From Breviolum minutum Mf 1.05b.01 (lineage: Eukaryota; Sar; Dinophyceae; Suessiales; Symbiodiniaceae), in assembly GCA_000507305.1 (NCBI GenBank), contig DF239037.1, forward strand, positions 62,001-126,000: 64,000 nt of DNA, written 5' to 3'. The stretch's first letter is position 1, and every line of letters starts with the position of its first letter. The position numbers and the translations under genes were made by a program. Below, piece by piece: positions 47,522 through 59,900 of the stretch. The notes under the pieces are model-generated. The model searched no databases and had not been told where the DNA came from. It worked only from the letters and a program-made list of their open reading frames with translations.

Positions 47522-47914
47522 GTAAGCCCAATTTCAATCCAGAAATTGACGCAAAAAACAAGGTTGTAATTGCTTGTAATGTCAGCTTGTAGAATCAATA
47601 TATCTAAGCAACTATTTAAAGTAGTAGGTTACTGTAGGTTTGCTGTCATGTCCCGAGTCCTGTTTGTTTTGCCAGCTTCTTGGATTTGCCTTCTACTGGC
47701 ATGATCATTTCCTGTGTATATATGACTCATATGACTGACTATACATAGACCGTGATATATTGTATCAATTGTATCTGAATATTCTATCTTTGAGTAATTG
47801 CCAAATCAAGCATGGCAAAATCGAACACATACTTTCGGGGCATTTCGCCCCCAAAATGATGATATGAGTCAATTATGAGATTAATGTTTACATTTTTGTT
47901 TGTGCATGAACGAG

Positions 47915-50900
47915 TCCACTAAGGACTTGGCAGTGATTGGAATACCATGCCCGTTGTTCAGTCGCTTGAACATCAATACTCACTCAAGCGATTGGAACCC
48001 TTTTACGGAGCTCCTTGTCTGTGTTTTAAGTAGTTTGGCCACAGTGATGTGCACCCATGTGCAGCATGTGACTGCATGTTTTCCTGACTTCCAAATCGTG
48101 CAGTTTGCTGATTTCAACCAAGTCCGAAGAGCACAGTCATATTGCAGTGCTTGAAGAAGATCAGAGTTAGAAACCCAAAGGCATTCATCATCGAGGAGGC
48201 CAGGAGGTAATGTTGATGAAATTGTGCTTGGTTTGGCTTCAGTTCCAGTCTACAGTCTGTTTGCACATCAAACATCCCTCGGTGGACATTATGAACCTTC
48301 TGCTTGGTGCATGTATTGCAGGTGGCCTCTCTCACTCAGCCTTTCAGTTCTCCAGTGCACTTTGATGGCCAAACATACCAGGCAGGGTTGGACTGAATCA
48401 TCTCATCGTGACCGTGGTGGTAATCTGAACCAGACCAGGTAGCATGAAATTGACTGTATACAAACATGGTCTGATGATAAGATTTATTTTTACATTTATG
48501 CTTACACTGCTGTTTACTGGCACTTATTAATGTACTGAAAAAACTAACGGTCTCTTATTCCAATCATCTCGCCATTGTAAGTTGCAAGCAGTGGCAACTA
48601 GTTGAAGAGTGATTGCCCCCATGTTCCTGAAGTAAAGCGATGATATATTGTCTTGTTTGATGTTCGACCTTCTCATTGGAATTTGCTTTAAGCACATTGC
48701 CCAAGGCAACAAAGTGGGTTGTTGTTGTTCTTTCAATTCTTCATGTAGGGTCTATGATGGTCTATGGTCCTGATTTTGATGGGTTACTTGATTTACTGAC
48801 TTGTTCAAATATGAAAAGCCATGCAGTCTTCAGATCAGTTTTCATGTCATCCCCAATTCAGTTAGAGTCACGTTAACGACTTCTCACTTCTCACATGTTT
48901 TGTTGCAGTATTTCAAACTTTTCCTTGGCTCTAAACCATTGATTGCTGCATGCAGATTCAACAGTTCATAAGCAAATGCTTCCATGCCATGCTAATGAAG
49001 CCAAGTGATTTCACTGTCCAAGATAATTAACTGCACCACCGCAGTTTCACACCATCCGAAGTCTAGATCCAACGAATGGCAGTGGCAAGTAACACACATT
49101 GTCCATACATTGCCAGTAAATGTTTTTGTATGTTTTTGTGGCAGCAAGCCCCATGTGCTGTGTATGAAGATTAGGCTGTACTGGTACTGGTACTGATGCT
49201 TATTGACTAACTTATACTGATACTGTGATACTAGCTTATATTTTATATTTATGTTGATTTTTTAACCTATTTAAATTATGTAAATAAATTTGAATATATA
49301 TAAATATAACTTATTGCCCGTTGCTTATTCACAGAAATCAGTGACTATTCAGAGAATATTGAGCTGTTCCAAGAGCCATGTCGTTCTTGCAGCTGGCTTC
49401 CTCTCCACGGTCTTTCGGGCCTAGACAAGATTCGTCAAGCAATCATAGATCTTCGGAGGTGTCTTCATCTAGCAGCAGCTCTGACCAGTCTGGGTCATCA
49501 TCAGGAGCAAGTTGTGACAAGGAAGAACTTCAAAGACTCAAGAGAAGGGCGCGCACAGAAAAGGCACGTGCACAGGCACTGCAGAATCGCATCAGAAGGA
49601 AGCTGACAAAAGAAAACCCGGAGCTTTTGGAAGACACTCACCCTGCAGAAGAGTACCGACCATTTCTGAAGCCACAGTCAAAACTGACAGAACATGGCTA
49701 CAAAGGACTAGAGCGCAGAAGGCGTCTTCGCTTGCTATGGTCTTGGTTTTCAGCATTCATTAGTCACATCATTGCATTCCTGGAGAAGTTCCGATTTGGA
49801 AGCTTGTTTGCATCTGAAGGTCGAGTCAAAAGGCATTTAACTTATCTACAAACTTACCACATATCATATCATATCATTGATTATATCTTATTTATATTTA
49901 TTAGTTCTTTTTTATTTAATATTTGGACAATTATCTGATATTATGATATTATGATTTATGTTTTTTGAATCATATCATTCCAACTACTTCATTGTTCAAA
50001 GAAATCTTCTACGAACCATTTCACATCATTACATCCTTTTTTAGCATCATATCAAGTGATATCTAAAGACTAAAGATTAAATAATTAAATATATTAAATT
50101 AAATCGATTATCTAGAGAAGATCACTCCTTGATGTTAATGTTGCATGTGGGCACTGCTCAACATTTATTTTGTTTATCTAATTTATCTAAGTATTTTTAC
50201 TTCTGCACACAGAATGTACATACATTTTGGTGGGAAGAGCTGTGACTCCCCAGGAGACACATTCAATTTTATCTCTTTTATCAATGTTTGGAGCCTTCAA
50301 TGATTCATGATGCTAGAACTTGTTCCAACCTACCTTGCTGTTTTCAGGTCCAGGTGTTCCAGCCTACTGCTCCTCTAAATCAAAACTGTTTAAACTGGAA
50401 GGTAAGGGTCACAAAAGGTTAAAAGGAATGGAAGGGTACTGTGACACATGCACAAGTATGAACAAGTCATGTCTTGAGTCAGGAGTCCGGCACATCCTCA
50501 ACATTTGCACCATCGATGACACAAATATGACCTTACAAGGATCAGATGGCATTGCAAATGGTCACACCCGTGTGGTGACTGTCATGAACAACTGCCAAAA
50601 TTTGGTTGTCCGCTATGATGATGATGATGGCACAGGTCAATCCAAGTCAGCCATTAAAGCATTTGTGGTCCACACACCACTAGTGCCTCTGGAGCGCGCC
50701 AATGCTTCTTCAATTGCTGCTGAATTCATCTCATGGATATTTCTATGGCTTGGGGCTTGTGGCGAGAGGTGGCTTCACTTCACAGAACATGTGGGTTTGA
50801 GTTGGACAAACCATGTTCCAATACAATGTGTTGCAATTTGCTGGGATTCTTTGAAGACCAATTTAGCAGTGCTCAAGGGTTTGAGAAACACGGTGTACTT

Positions 50901-53900
50901 GAGACTTCAGGAGTTGAAGTCTTCAGCAGACAGGTCAGGACAGATTTTCCCACTATTTGCCCAAAGGTGTGGGCTTCACCAGGTGGCATTATGTCGCAAA
51001 ACATTGATTTTCTATTATCCACAACACTGGTCATCCATTGTCCGACTGGCGCATCTCTTCGAATCTCATTCATTCCGCGTGCAGTTTCGAAAATCTTTGG
51101 TGACTGTGATTGCATCCAGCTTTGAGTTGATTGCTGTTCCTGCATTGCCACATGATCATGACAAATGGCAATCAGCTCGAGACCAACTCTTTGATTCCTG
51201 TACCAAGTTTGATGGCCACAGGCACCACATTTCTAGATTGAATGCTTACAAGCAGCTTCAGATTCTAGACAATGGTGACCCCCACGCTAACAAGATCGTG
51301 CACTGGTGTTTGGTAGAGAACTGTGGATGCCGTCGAGATTCCGGGAAGTGTCTCATTGACCTGTGCAAATGCTACTGCACTCTTTTCGGCAGTGGCTTCA
51401 GTGTCCCACTAACTTATAGATGGAAACACGCTGGGCCGGCACTGGCATACTGCAAAGACACTTGACTATTGACTAGTGAAGGTGTTCAATCAAGCCAGGG
51501 TTTGTGATGACGTGATTTTTTTGCTTGCAATACATATTTCACAGCCTTGCTTGACAACATGCTATAATAATACAATAAAATATGATTTTTGTAGTCAGTT
51601 TATATCATGGCCACTGTAAGTATCACTCAACCCATATGTTTGCGATTTTGTATTAATTGAATGGTTTTTAAACGTGACATAATTAGAGAAAAATATTTAA
51701 ATAACACAATAAAGATCAGAATACAGAAAGTAAAACAACGGTTCATTCATGCCATGAACGAAAGAGCCCTTCCAGTACTCAGAATTCCTTTTCAGTTACT
51801 CCATTGTTTTCCTGTCAATTTGTTTCATTTAAATCACGAATCATGAATCATGTCATGTCATCAAAAGAAATCAAAATCCAAAGTCATAGGCATACAGCGA
51901 TACTACATTTGCTTTCATGCATCCGGTTTTAAGCCTTGAGATGATATTCCCCAAGACAAGGAAGGGGCTGGATTGCATGCAGTGCTTTCACGGACATTGG
52001 CACACATGGCGTCGAATGACACTGAAGAGATGGGGCAAGACTTACAAGATTTGTTTGTGCAAACCAATGTTGATGCTGAAGAAGCAGGACTTTTAGATCT
52101 TGCAGGGGACAAAGATTGGGAAGCAATGATCTCTGAGATTTGCAACATTGGAGGCAGAACAGAACAGAACCTCCAAGAGATAAATCGAAAGCGACGGAAG
52201 CTCACTTTTCAGACGTTTGCCGACCCTACCTTTATTCCCAAATGCATCTTGTTGGAGTACTTTGTTGGCCCGCTTTCTTGGGCCATGGACAAGCTGATGG
52301 CCCGCAGTTCCCAGATTGCATCCCTGCAAAGTTTGCTGACATCAAATGACTGCAAAGATGAAGCATTGCGCCAGAGAAGCAGGCCCGGTTTTTGTGAGGT
52401 CACAGCTCACTTTCCCAGTGTTTCCATTTTTTCTTATAAGCTTATGAGTTCTAGTTCTAGCCCCAGCCTCATTCAAAGGAAGATTATGGGTCAGTCTTTG
52501 CTTTTGAGGTCCATGACATTGTTCAAGGCTTACATGAATGGCGAGTTTGGACATTGGTTGATCAAACAGTACCTGGAAAAATTGCGCTGCTTCGACAGCA
52601 GAGCCTTGCCAATCAACATGTCCAAAGATGCATTCATACTTGGGGTGTTGGAGATGGGTGAATGCTGGCGCAGATTTGTCTATGAACGTGATCGCTACCC
52701 TTTCAAAGTGTTTGCACTTCTGGATTGTGAGAGTGATGAGCAATTCATTCAGGAGTACCTTAACATGCGAAACAGCCTCGACAAATGTCCACTGTGCATG
52801 GATTTGGAGTTTACTGCAATGTTTTTGGCGTACATTCCAGGAGAGCTGACTGAGGTGACAACTGACCATACCAGTGAGACATTGAAAAAAAAGGCCAAGG
52901 AGCTCAGACTGTTTTTGGAAGACTGTGCCACATTCATCCCACTCAGCTCAGATACAGTCGAATGTTTGCATGGCTTTCAGCAGAGTTGTGTTCACACCTG
53001 GCGTGGCAGAAGAATAAGTGACTGGGGAGCACAAGAATTCACCTTATGGAGGAGTATTTGTGCCTCTTACAAATCGTTTTTCAACTATGTCTGGGACAGA
53101 CATGGCGACAAACAGAGTCAGAGAAGACAACAACAATATGGGCAAAGAGGATGCAACCAGTACACAGCTGGAGCAAAAACCATTCAGAGAAGAGTGCGTG
53201 CCACTTCCAAAGGGCCTGCCAAGAAACAATCCCTATCTGGCCACTCGTCCAATCAAAAAGTTATTTCAATGGGAATCTATTGATATGTTTCTTGTGCCCA
53301 TGACAGGTTCTTGACATGGCAGGCAATGAAACATTTTCCAAAAGTAAAAAACAAAGGCCCAACATAACATTCTCAGAAGACTCATTTTGCTTTTTGATCC
53401 CAACCTTGATTCTATAATCTATAACTCAACTTTTCTGTAGACACCATCGCCACCATGTTTGTGATTGCTTTTTTAAAAGAAATTTTGAAATTCACGAAGT
53501 ACCAGACCTTTGCACCAAAGATCTAGATATCCTTACCAGGTTTTGAAATTGATTAACAGTCAAGTCTTTTATGTTTGTGTAGTCCAGTCTTTAGTTTTTC
53601 AAAGTCAAAGTTCTTTAAGGTCTTCTATTATTGTCTATTGTCTATTATTAACTATTATATTAATATTATTATATTATTATGTAATTGCGTTGCCATCACT
53701 TAACCATAAATGGTGGAGTCATAGTCATATCATTTCACTTATAGTCTTATAGTCTTATAGTCTAGTCTAATAGTCTGTCGTGCCTTTAAAGACGTGGCTC
53801 ATGTATGAGGATATGTGAATCCTTCTGTATACAGAAAGTATTTAGTAGGATTTTTGTGATAGTGATAGTGACATGTCAACTGATTCAGTCTTATTTTCAT

Positions 53901-56900
53901 CTCTGCAGAGACAGTTTGGTTTTGAAGCTGTCTGACTTCATTCACTGAAACCAAGGCATTTGTATGTTTAACTGGTTAACTTAACTCCAGCCTTTTTTGT
54001 CACCTGACAATGACCACACATGGCCATACTGGCCAGCCATATGTTACCAGTAGCCCAGAAATTCTTTTAGCTGCCCTTTAAGTCTGTGCAGGTTGGAACC
54101 TGTATCAACGCGAATGGTTTCAACAGCGTCAGGTCCATCCCAGTGTGTGGAAGCGGGAAGTTCGTCTTTGCAGTCAGGCATGGAAAGATCTTACGCCCTC
54201 CCAACGTGAGAAGTATCTTGCTGAAGCCGCCTTGGAGGGAGCTAGAAGGGAGGAGGTTGCAGCTGTAAGATTTCCTTCAAAAAATGAGATTGCCACTAAC
54301 AATGTCCCATCCACATGTCTGGGAGCTACTGCATTGAAAAAGACATCCAGAAGTAGATTGAAAGCAGCACAGGAACATTTCAATGAATCTCCTGAATGGA
54401 AGGTTTGGAATGGGGGCATTTCAGACAGCAATGGTTGCTTGCATTTGGACTTTGTTGACGTCCACACCTCCGATGTCACAATTCAACAGGCATGGACTAA
54501 GGCAGTGAATGAACCATCCAAACACGTTCATTGGAATGATGAGAAGGTCCAAGGCTGCCATCATGATACATGTCACGCTCTTTATGGAGCTTGTTCATGT
54601 GCTCCATATGTCAAGCTTGCTGGCCAGTTCGTGAAGTCCTTTCATCACCTCCTTTCAGCTAGTTGCTTGTCATCATGTTATTGATGGTTCAGTACTGGCA
54701 GCCTTACAGGCAGCTTCCCAAAAAAGGATCAGATTATCAGATTAGATAAAGAAAATAAACTAATCAGATTAATCGTTTCTAGATTTGATGTAGATGTAGA
54801 CATAGATGCAGATGCAGCAAGACATTGATGTAGACATACAGATTCTTTACAAACTTATAAACAGACATGGATATAGTATGATATAGTCTCATACAGTCTT
54901 TAAGACAATATGCATTCTTTATTCTAACTGAAAGACATAATATTTATTGTTTTTATTTTCATGATATCTTATTATTTTGTTTCAATTTGAAATCAAGTGA
55001 GTATGAAAGGATATGATTTTATATGCTTTGACAATGATATGATTTGATATGATTATCAAAAACGAATCATTTATTTCATGTAATTTAAATCAATGACAAT
55101 TGGATAATTGATGAAGTCGTTTCATGTGTCAGCAGAGCCAAGCAGTCAGGGCCCGTCAAATAGAAGTATTCTAAAATCTCAGCCTCCTGACCTTGAAACT
55201 TCACACATTTCATTAGACCTGCTTGTGTGGGCCCGTTTTTTCTTGAGAAACTTTCTGTACATTGTCTAAGTCTAATGTGTTTTGTCAGCTTCAGTCCAGA
55301 CTGGCCAAGGCACTTTACCCCTAGGTGCCTTGATCAGTTTCAATTTGCCACAGAAGATCCGATACTTTTTCATTGGGCCCTGCATGATGAAGCCCCATTT
55401 GCATGTCCTGCTGGAGGGGCACTACTTGCCAGATCTTTCCCAAGTCAGTCTTTTTGCACCGACTACGGAGACATTGTTCCTTGGCAGGATTTTTTTTTCA
55501 GATTATCAGCAATTTTTATGCAATTTTTGAGATTGTCACCAAAGCTCACATCATTATATATAATGTGTCATGAGTCCTGCGTATGCATAGCCCATAGCCT
55601 AGAGTCCCACAGCTTCATCAAGTCCATGGTCTTGAACTTGTGACTATAACAATATCAATCCAATTGTGTTCTGTTTTTGCCAGTGTTTCATGGCATGACC
55701 CCCAGGTCACTGTCTATCAGGATCTACAATAATCTTTCACCTTCTTTATTTGGAAGTTGTCCAGTCTTGTTTTGTTCGTTGCTTTGAAGACCAGGTCCTG
55801 GTTTACAAGCCAGCAGGTTTTTCAGCAAATCCTTCAGCAGCATGGTCCATCCAGTGCATTGTCAGTGAAGGTCACTGACTATGCTTTGCTACCGGATCAA
55901 CCACTACTGGCCGTCCAGATGTTGAATGAAACGACGTCATCCCATGTATTGCTGGCAAATGCACCCAAGACAAAAAAGGTAAGAAACAACAAGTTACCTT
56001 TTGGCATGGCGAGACCGAAGCGCAAAAGGAAAACAAAGACACAAGAGTCAGTTTCAAAGGCAAGTCTGATTCTGAAGTCTTTGCAACATGTGTCCAGGGA
56101 ACCTCCAGGAGCCAAGCAAGATGCAGGTGCAAAGTCATCATGTAAAGAACAAGAGCAAGTACCATCAGTGGAGGGTTCCACTGGCTTTGACGGTGATGAT
56201 GAAATTTTGGCTAATTCCGATTCTGATCCTGCAAACTCAGTTCTTTCCGATGCAGAGTCTGTAGCTTCAACATCAAGTTCAAGTACATCAAGTGATGAAT
56301 CAGATGTTCAAGAGCTACCATCTCATCCCCAACTCAGAAATGAAGAGCAGGTTACAGAGGAGATTTTGCAGATCCGAGAGGACTTGCAAATGAAAGCAAA
56401 TGAAGCAGGTGCAGATGCAATGCAAAGTGAATGGCAAGGCAAGGATCAAGGTGTGTCAAGTGCTGGTGCCCAAAGACAAAGCACCCAATGCAATCCATTC
56501 ATTGGAGTTCGGGATGTTGATGTGCAGCGGGCTGCAAGACTCGCAAAATGCCAATCCTGTAACGACAAGATTGGCAAAGGCTCACTTCGAATAGCATATG
56601 CGTTCTCCAAAATCAAATTCCATGGCTATTTGCATTCGCAATGTTTCCCTTCATACCTTGCCAAGATGAAGGGAGACAAATGCCAAGCCATTGACTTCCT
56701 ACAGTCATGGCAAACAAGCCACCCAGATTTCGACATTTCTTTGATGACAGAGATCACTAAGTTGGTTTCAGAGCTGCAGCAGACGGCTTGACCCTAGTCA
56801 CTTGGGGTGTGGGGACTTGCATGCAAGGCATGAAAAAAGATTGCAAGGATTCTACTTACATTTTGCAGTTGCCAAAAAGTCAGCCCCTGAGGACTCAGAA

Positions 56901-59900
56901 CCATCACACCTTGATGATTGCTCACTTCCTCATGATTTGTTGAGCCTAGCTTTTGTCCCTGAAGCCTATGTCCTTAATAAGTAGGTTGTAGGTTCGCGGT
57001 TACATTAAATATGACATATTATGGTTCATATGATTCGATGCAAAAAATGTAACATCATAATTTATAATTATAAATTTATAATCATATTTTTAATTTATAA
57101 TAAATGAATAATGAATACTGTTTTGATACCTTTTTATGTCAAGATATTTAATCTCACATGAATTCAATAAATCATGTAAACGTCAGGAATTTAATAATGT
57201 GTTTTTAAACACATGAAAATGAATTGATGCATAATTTCTTGCCAATCTTCCAACTTACTTATAACTTTTAACTTATAACTTAACTTATTGCAATTGCAAG
57301 TTGTAAGTTGTAAGCCAGTAACCCTGCATTCATGTTGGCTTACATGACCCCATAGGGAACCTGGCCGGTTAGGATTGAATCATATCTCATGTGTATTCCG
57401 TGTTTGTTATCCTGGTACATTTGTTTGCTCCTGCCCACACTGTTCAGGCTCCAATTGACTTCTTCATGAGAGGTCGCAATGATGAGCTTGGTGAACTGTA
57501 TGGCTTGGAACTTGAGTGCCTTGATTGAGATTTGCATGAAAGCTAAATCAAAGGAGATTGTTGGCATTGGGGGATCTTCTGAGGTGTAATGGCTTTGTGC
57601 CATACTTCATTCGCGTTATGCATTTAACGCCGCTTTTATGCATTGGGCTTGTCGCATGAATGTGTGGTGCAAATGAATGACAATGACAATGATTCAATGA
57701 TTTGATATCAGACACTTTGACTTCCAGGTTTGTCTTTCTAATTTATAATATCAACCCATTGTTTGTCACAACCATCAGATAGTTTATTTCAACTTGGATC
57801 CAACTGGTTCATGGTAATATTGCATTTTGACAATGTTTGACATGGTGAGTGCTACCAGTAAGCAGTCAATAGCAAGCCATTGTACAAGGTATGTGGCATG
57901 CAGAAAGGCATATGTTTATGTATACCGATGCTAACAAAACATCAACCACAGGCAAAGATAGTTCCACATTGGGGCATTTGACATGCTACAAGTTGTAAGT
58001 GTCAGATTTAATAGTCTAAATCCCAATGTTAAATTCTTTTTGCACAGACTTGGATTTTCACATGCATTTACAGATAATATAACTATCTTATCTTATTTGT
58101 CTATATATTTTTTTGTCATATCATACTCACTGTGCATATGAACCACTCTGTTTTCATTTCATGTGCAAAACATCACTCCCAGCTTTGTTCAGAAAGGTCC
58201 AGCAACTATGGATCACCAAATCACCGACAACGTTGCTACATCATTGGTGGAAGATCAGATGTCACTGAACGCCATTTGTTTGACACTGCCTGTGATTGGA
58301 TTAAAAGCCACTGCCCCACTGTGCATACACGGACGACAATGTCAGAGTGCATCTTGGTTGCACAAACATGTTTGTGTGATGACTGGCGCTGGTACAGTAG
58401 ATAGCAGATAGATAGCAGTAGCAGTGCCAACAATTCCCAGAGCTGGGCTGTGCAGGTTGGGAGATTTGTCGTGAGACATTGGTTGGACCATTGTCCCGTC
58501 CCCACTATGCTGAGGACATGGGGGAAAAGTGCAGTTGCTTCTCTTCTTGTGTGAGATTTCCTTAGTAGGAACGGTTCCAGAACGGTTCCAGAAATGTACC
58601 ACAGAGTTACGCTGCCACCACTTCTTCCAATTGTTCAGGACCCCCAACGCCGATGGAAAAGCAAGAAGACACAGAAGCAGGAAAGACAACTTCTCAAGGA
58701 ACTCAACATTTTGGGAGGTGGATGGGGGCCTTATTGCTCAAGCTTGAGTAGGGAGGAGCGCAGCATGCTGAACACCAGGGAGAAGACCAAGCTGGACATA
58801 GAGTACAAGAAATTGCTGGACAAGGCAGAATGGAAACATGTTCTGTCGATTGCTTTTCATTCTTAACATGTTCGTTCAAAAAAAACTATTTGATGTCATT
58901 CAAACAAACACATTTGAAGATGTCTTTTTCATCATATCAATATTAATAATAACTGATCAATCAATATTTTATCATCAAATGATGTATACTTTCAAGTATG
59001 CTTATATAGATATTAGATATTAGATAAGATATTTTTGATATATAAAATAATAATAATAATAATGTCTTTAAAAAAAGTATTATGGTATCATAATCTTAGT
59101 ATCATATATAGGTTATATGGGCTTATCATGGAACCGTTCTAAACCGTTCCTAGATGATTCTGAGCCAAATCCGGAACCGTTCCGGAACCGTTCTAAATAG
59201 TTCCTAATAGTTCCTAACTTTGGAACCGTTCTAAACCGTTCCTGGGGCTATGTGAAATGACCCTCGGAACCGTTCTAAACCGTTCCGTAACATGCTGAAA
59301 TCATCACTTGTTCAACATGTTTTTTTGAATTATTTTAAGTTACATTAAGACTTAAGATACATCTACATATGTTATATAACATATAACTTCAAGATAACTT
59401 ATATAACTTTGTTAACTTCTTGTCACATCTAATCATAACTTGACTAACTTACGTAGCTTATCATACTTTTAACTTTTAACTTCACCTCATTTGTATTGCT
59501 GAAACTTGCAGAGTCAAGCCGTTGAATTGGGGCTCTCAGTGCTTTCAGTATTTAGTATTAATCTGTAATGTTAATGTTGACTTATTTGTCAATTAATGAC
59601 ATCTTACAAAGTACAACTGAAACATTTCAACTTTTAAGAGCTTGGTTAGGTCAAAAATGTCTTAAAAAGCTCAAGCTCTGGAGAACATAGGTGATATAAT
59701 ATATATGATGTGAATTTTTGATTTGATATGGTTCATTAATCAAGATCGTTAATGCCATGTTCGCAAGTTTCAAGAAACAAGGGGATGTCCAGGGAAATCA
59801 ATGTTTTGGCCAGGGAAAGACTGACAAGGAGTGCTGGGATGTCTATGTTGACGTAGCCAGTCCCCACCTTAGTTGGTTGAAGTGCAAGCTAGAAGGCAGT

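Larger units (their letters stand above)
48322..58196 (+). other. 9.9-kb intron of the methyltransferase gene with a nested gene
   Basis: Donor CAG|GTGGCC at 48322 and acceptor AAAG|G at 58196/58197. Exon 48256-48321 ends in phase 2 and exon 58197 begins with one base, so the join is in frame; the resulting distance between the motif VI Glu and the motif VIII Arg (about 36 residues) is normal for the family. Between them lie the exons of another gene on the same strand, 49378-57528. Confidence 0.5.

Noticed and set aside
47900..48154. Treating the 84-codon ORF as a complete small gene
   Set aside because: The motif IV segment needs the neighbouring exons; the downstream part past 48016 has no coding character and fits an intron.
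55978..55983. GTAAGA as the end of nested gene exon 6
   Set aside because: The frame continues with clear coding content (basic signal, acidic linker, PARP finger), so the site is probably unused.
57270..57320. AACTTATAAC...GTTGTAAG inverted sequence as a terminal repeat of the nested element
   Set aside because: Imperfect and AT-rich; no matching partner near 48.4-49.3 kb was seen.
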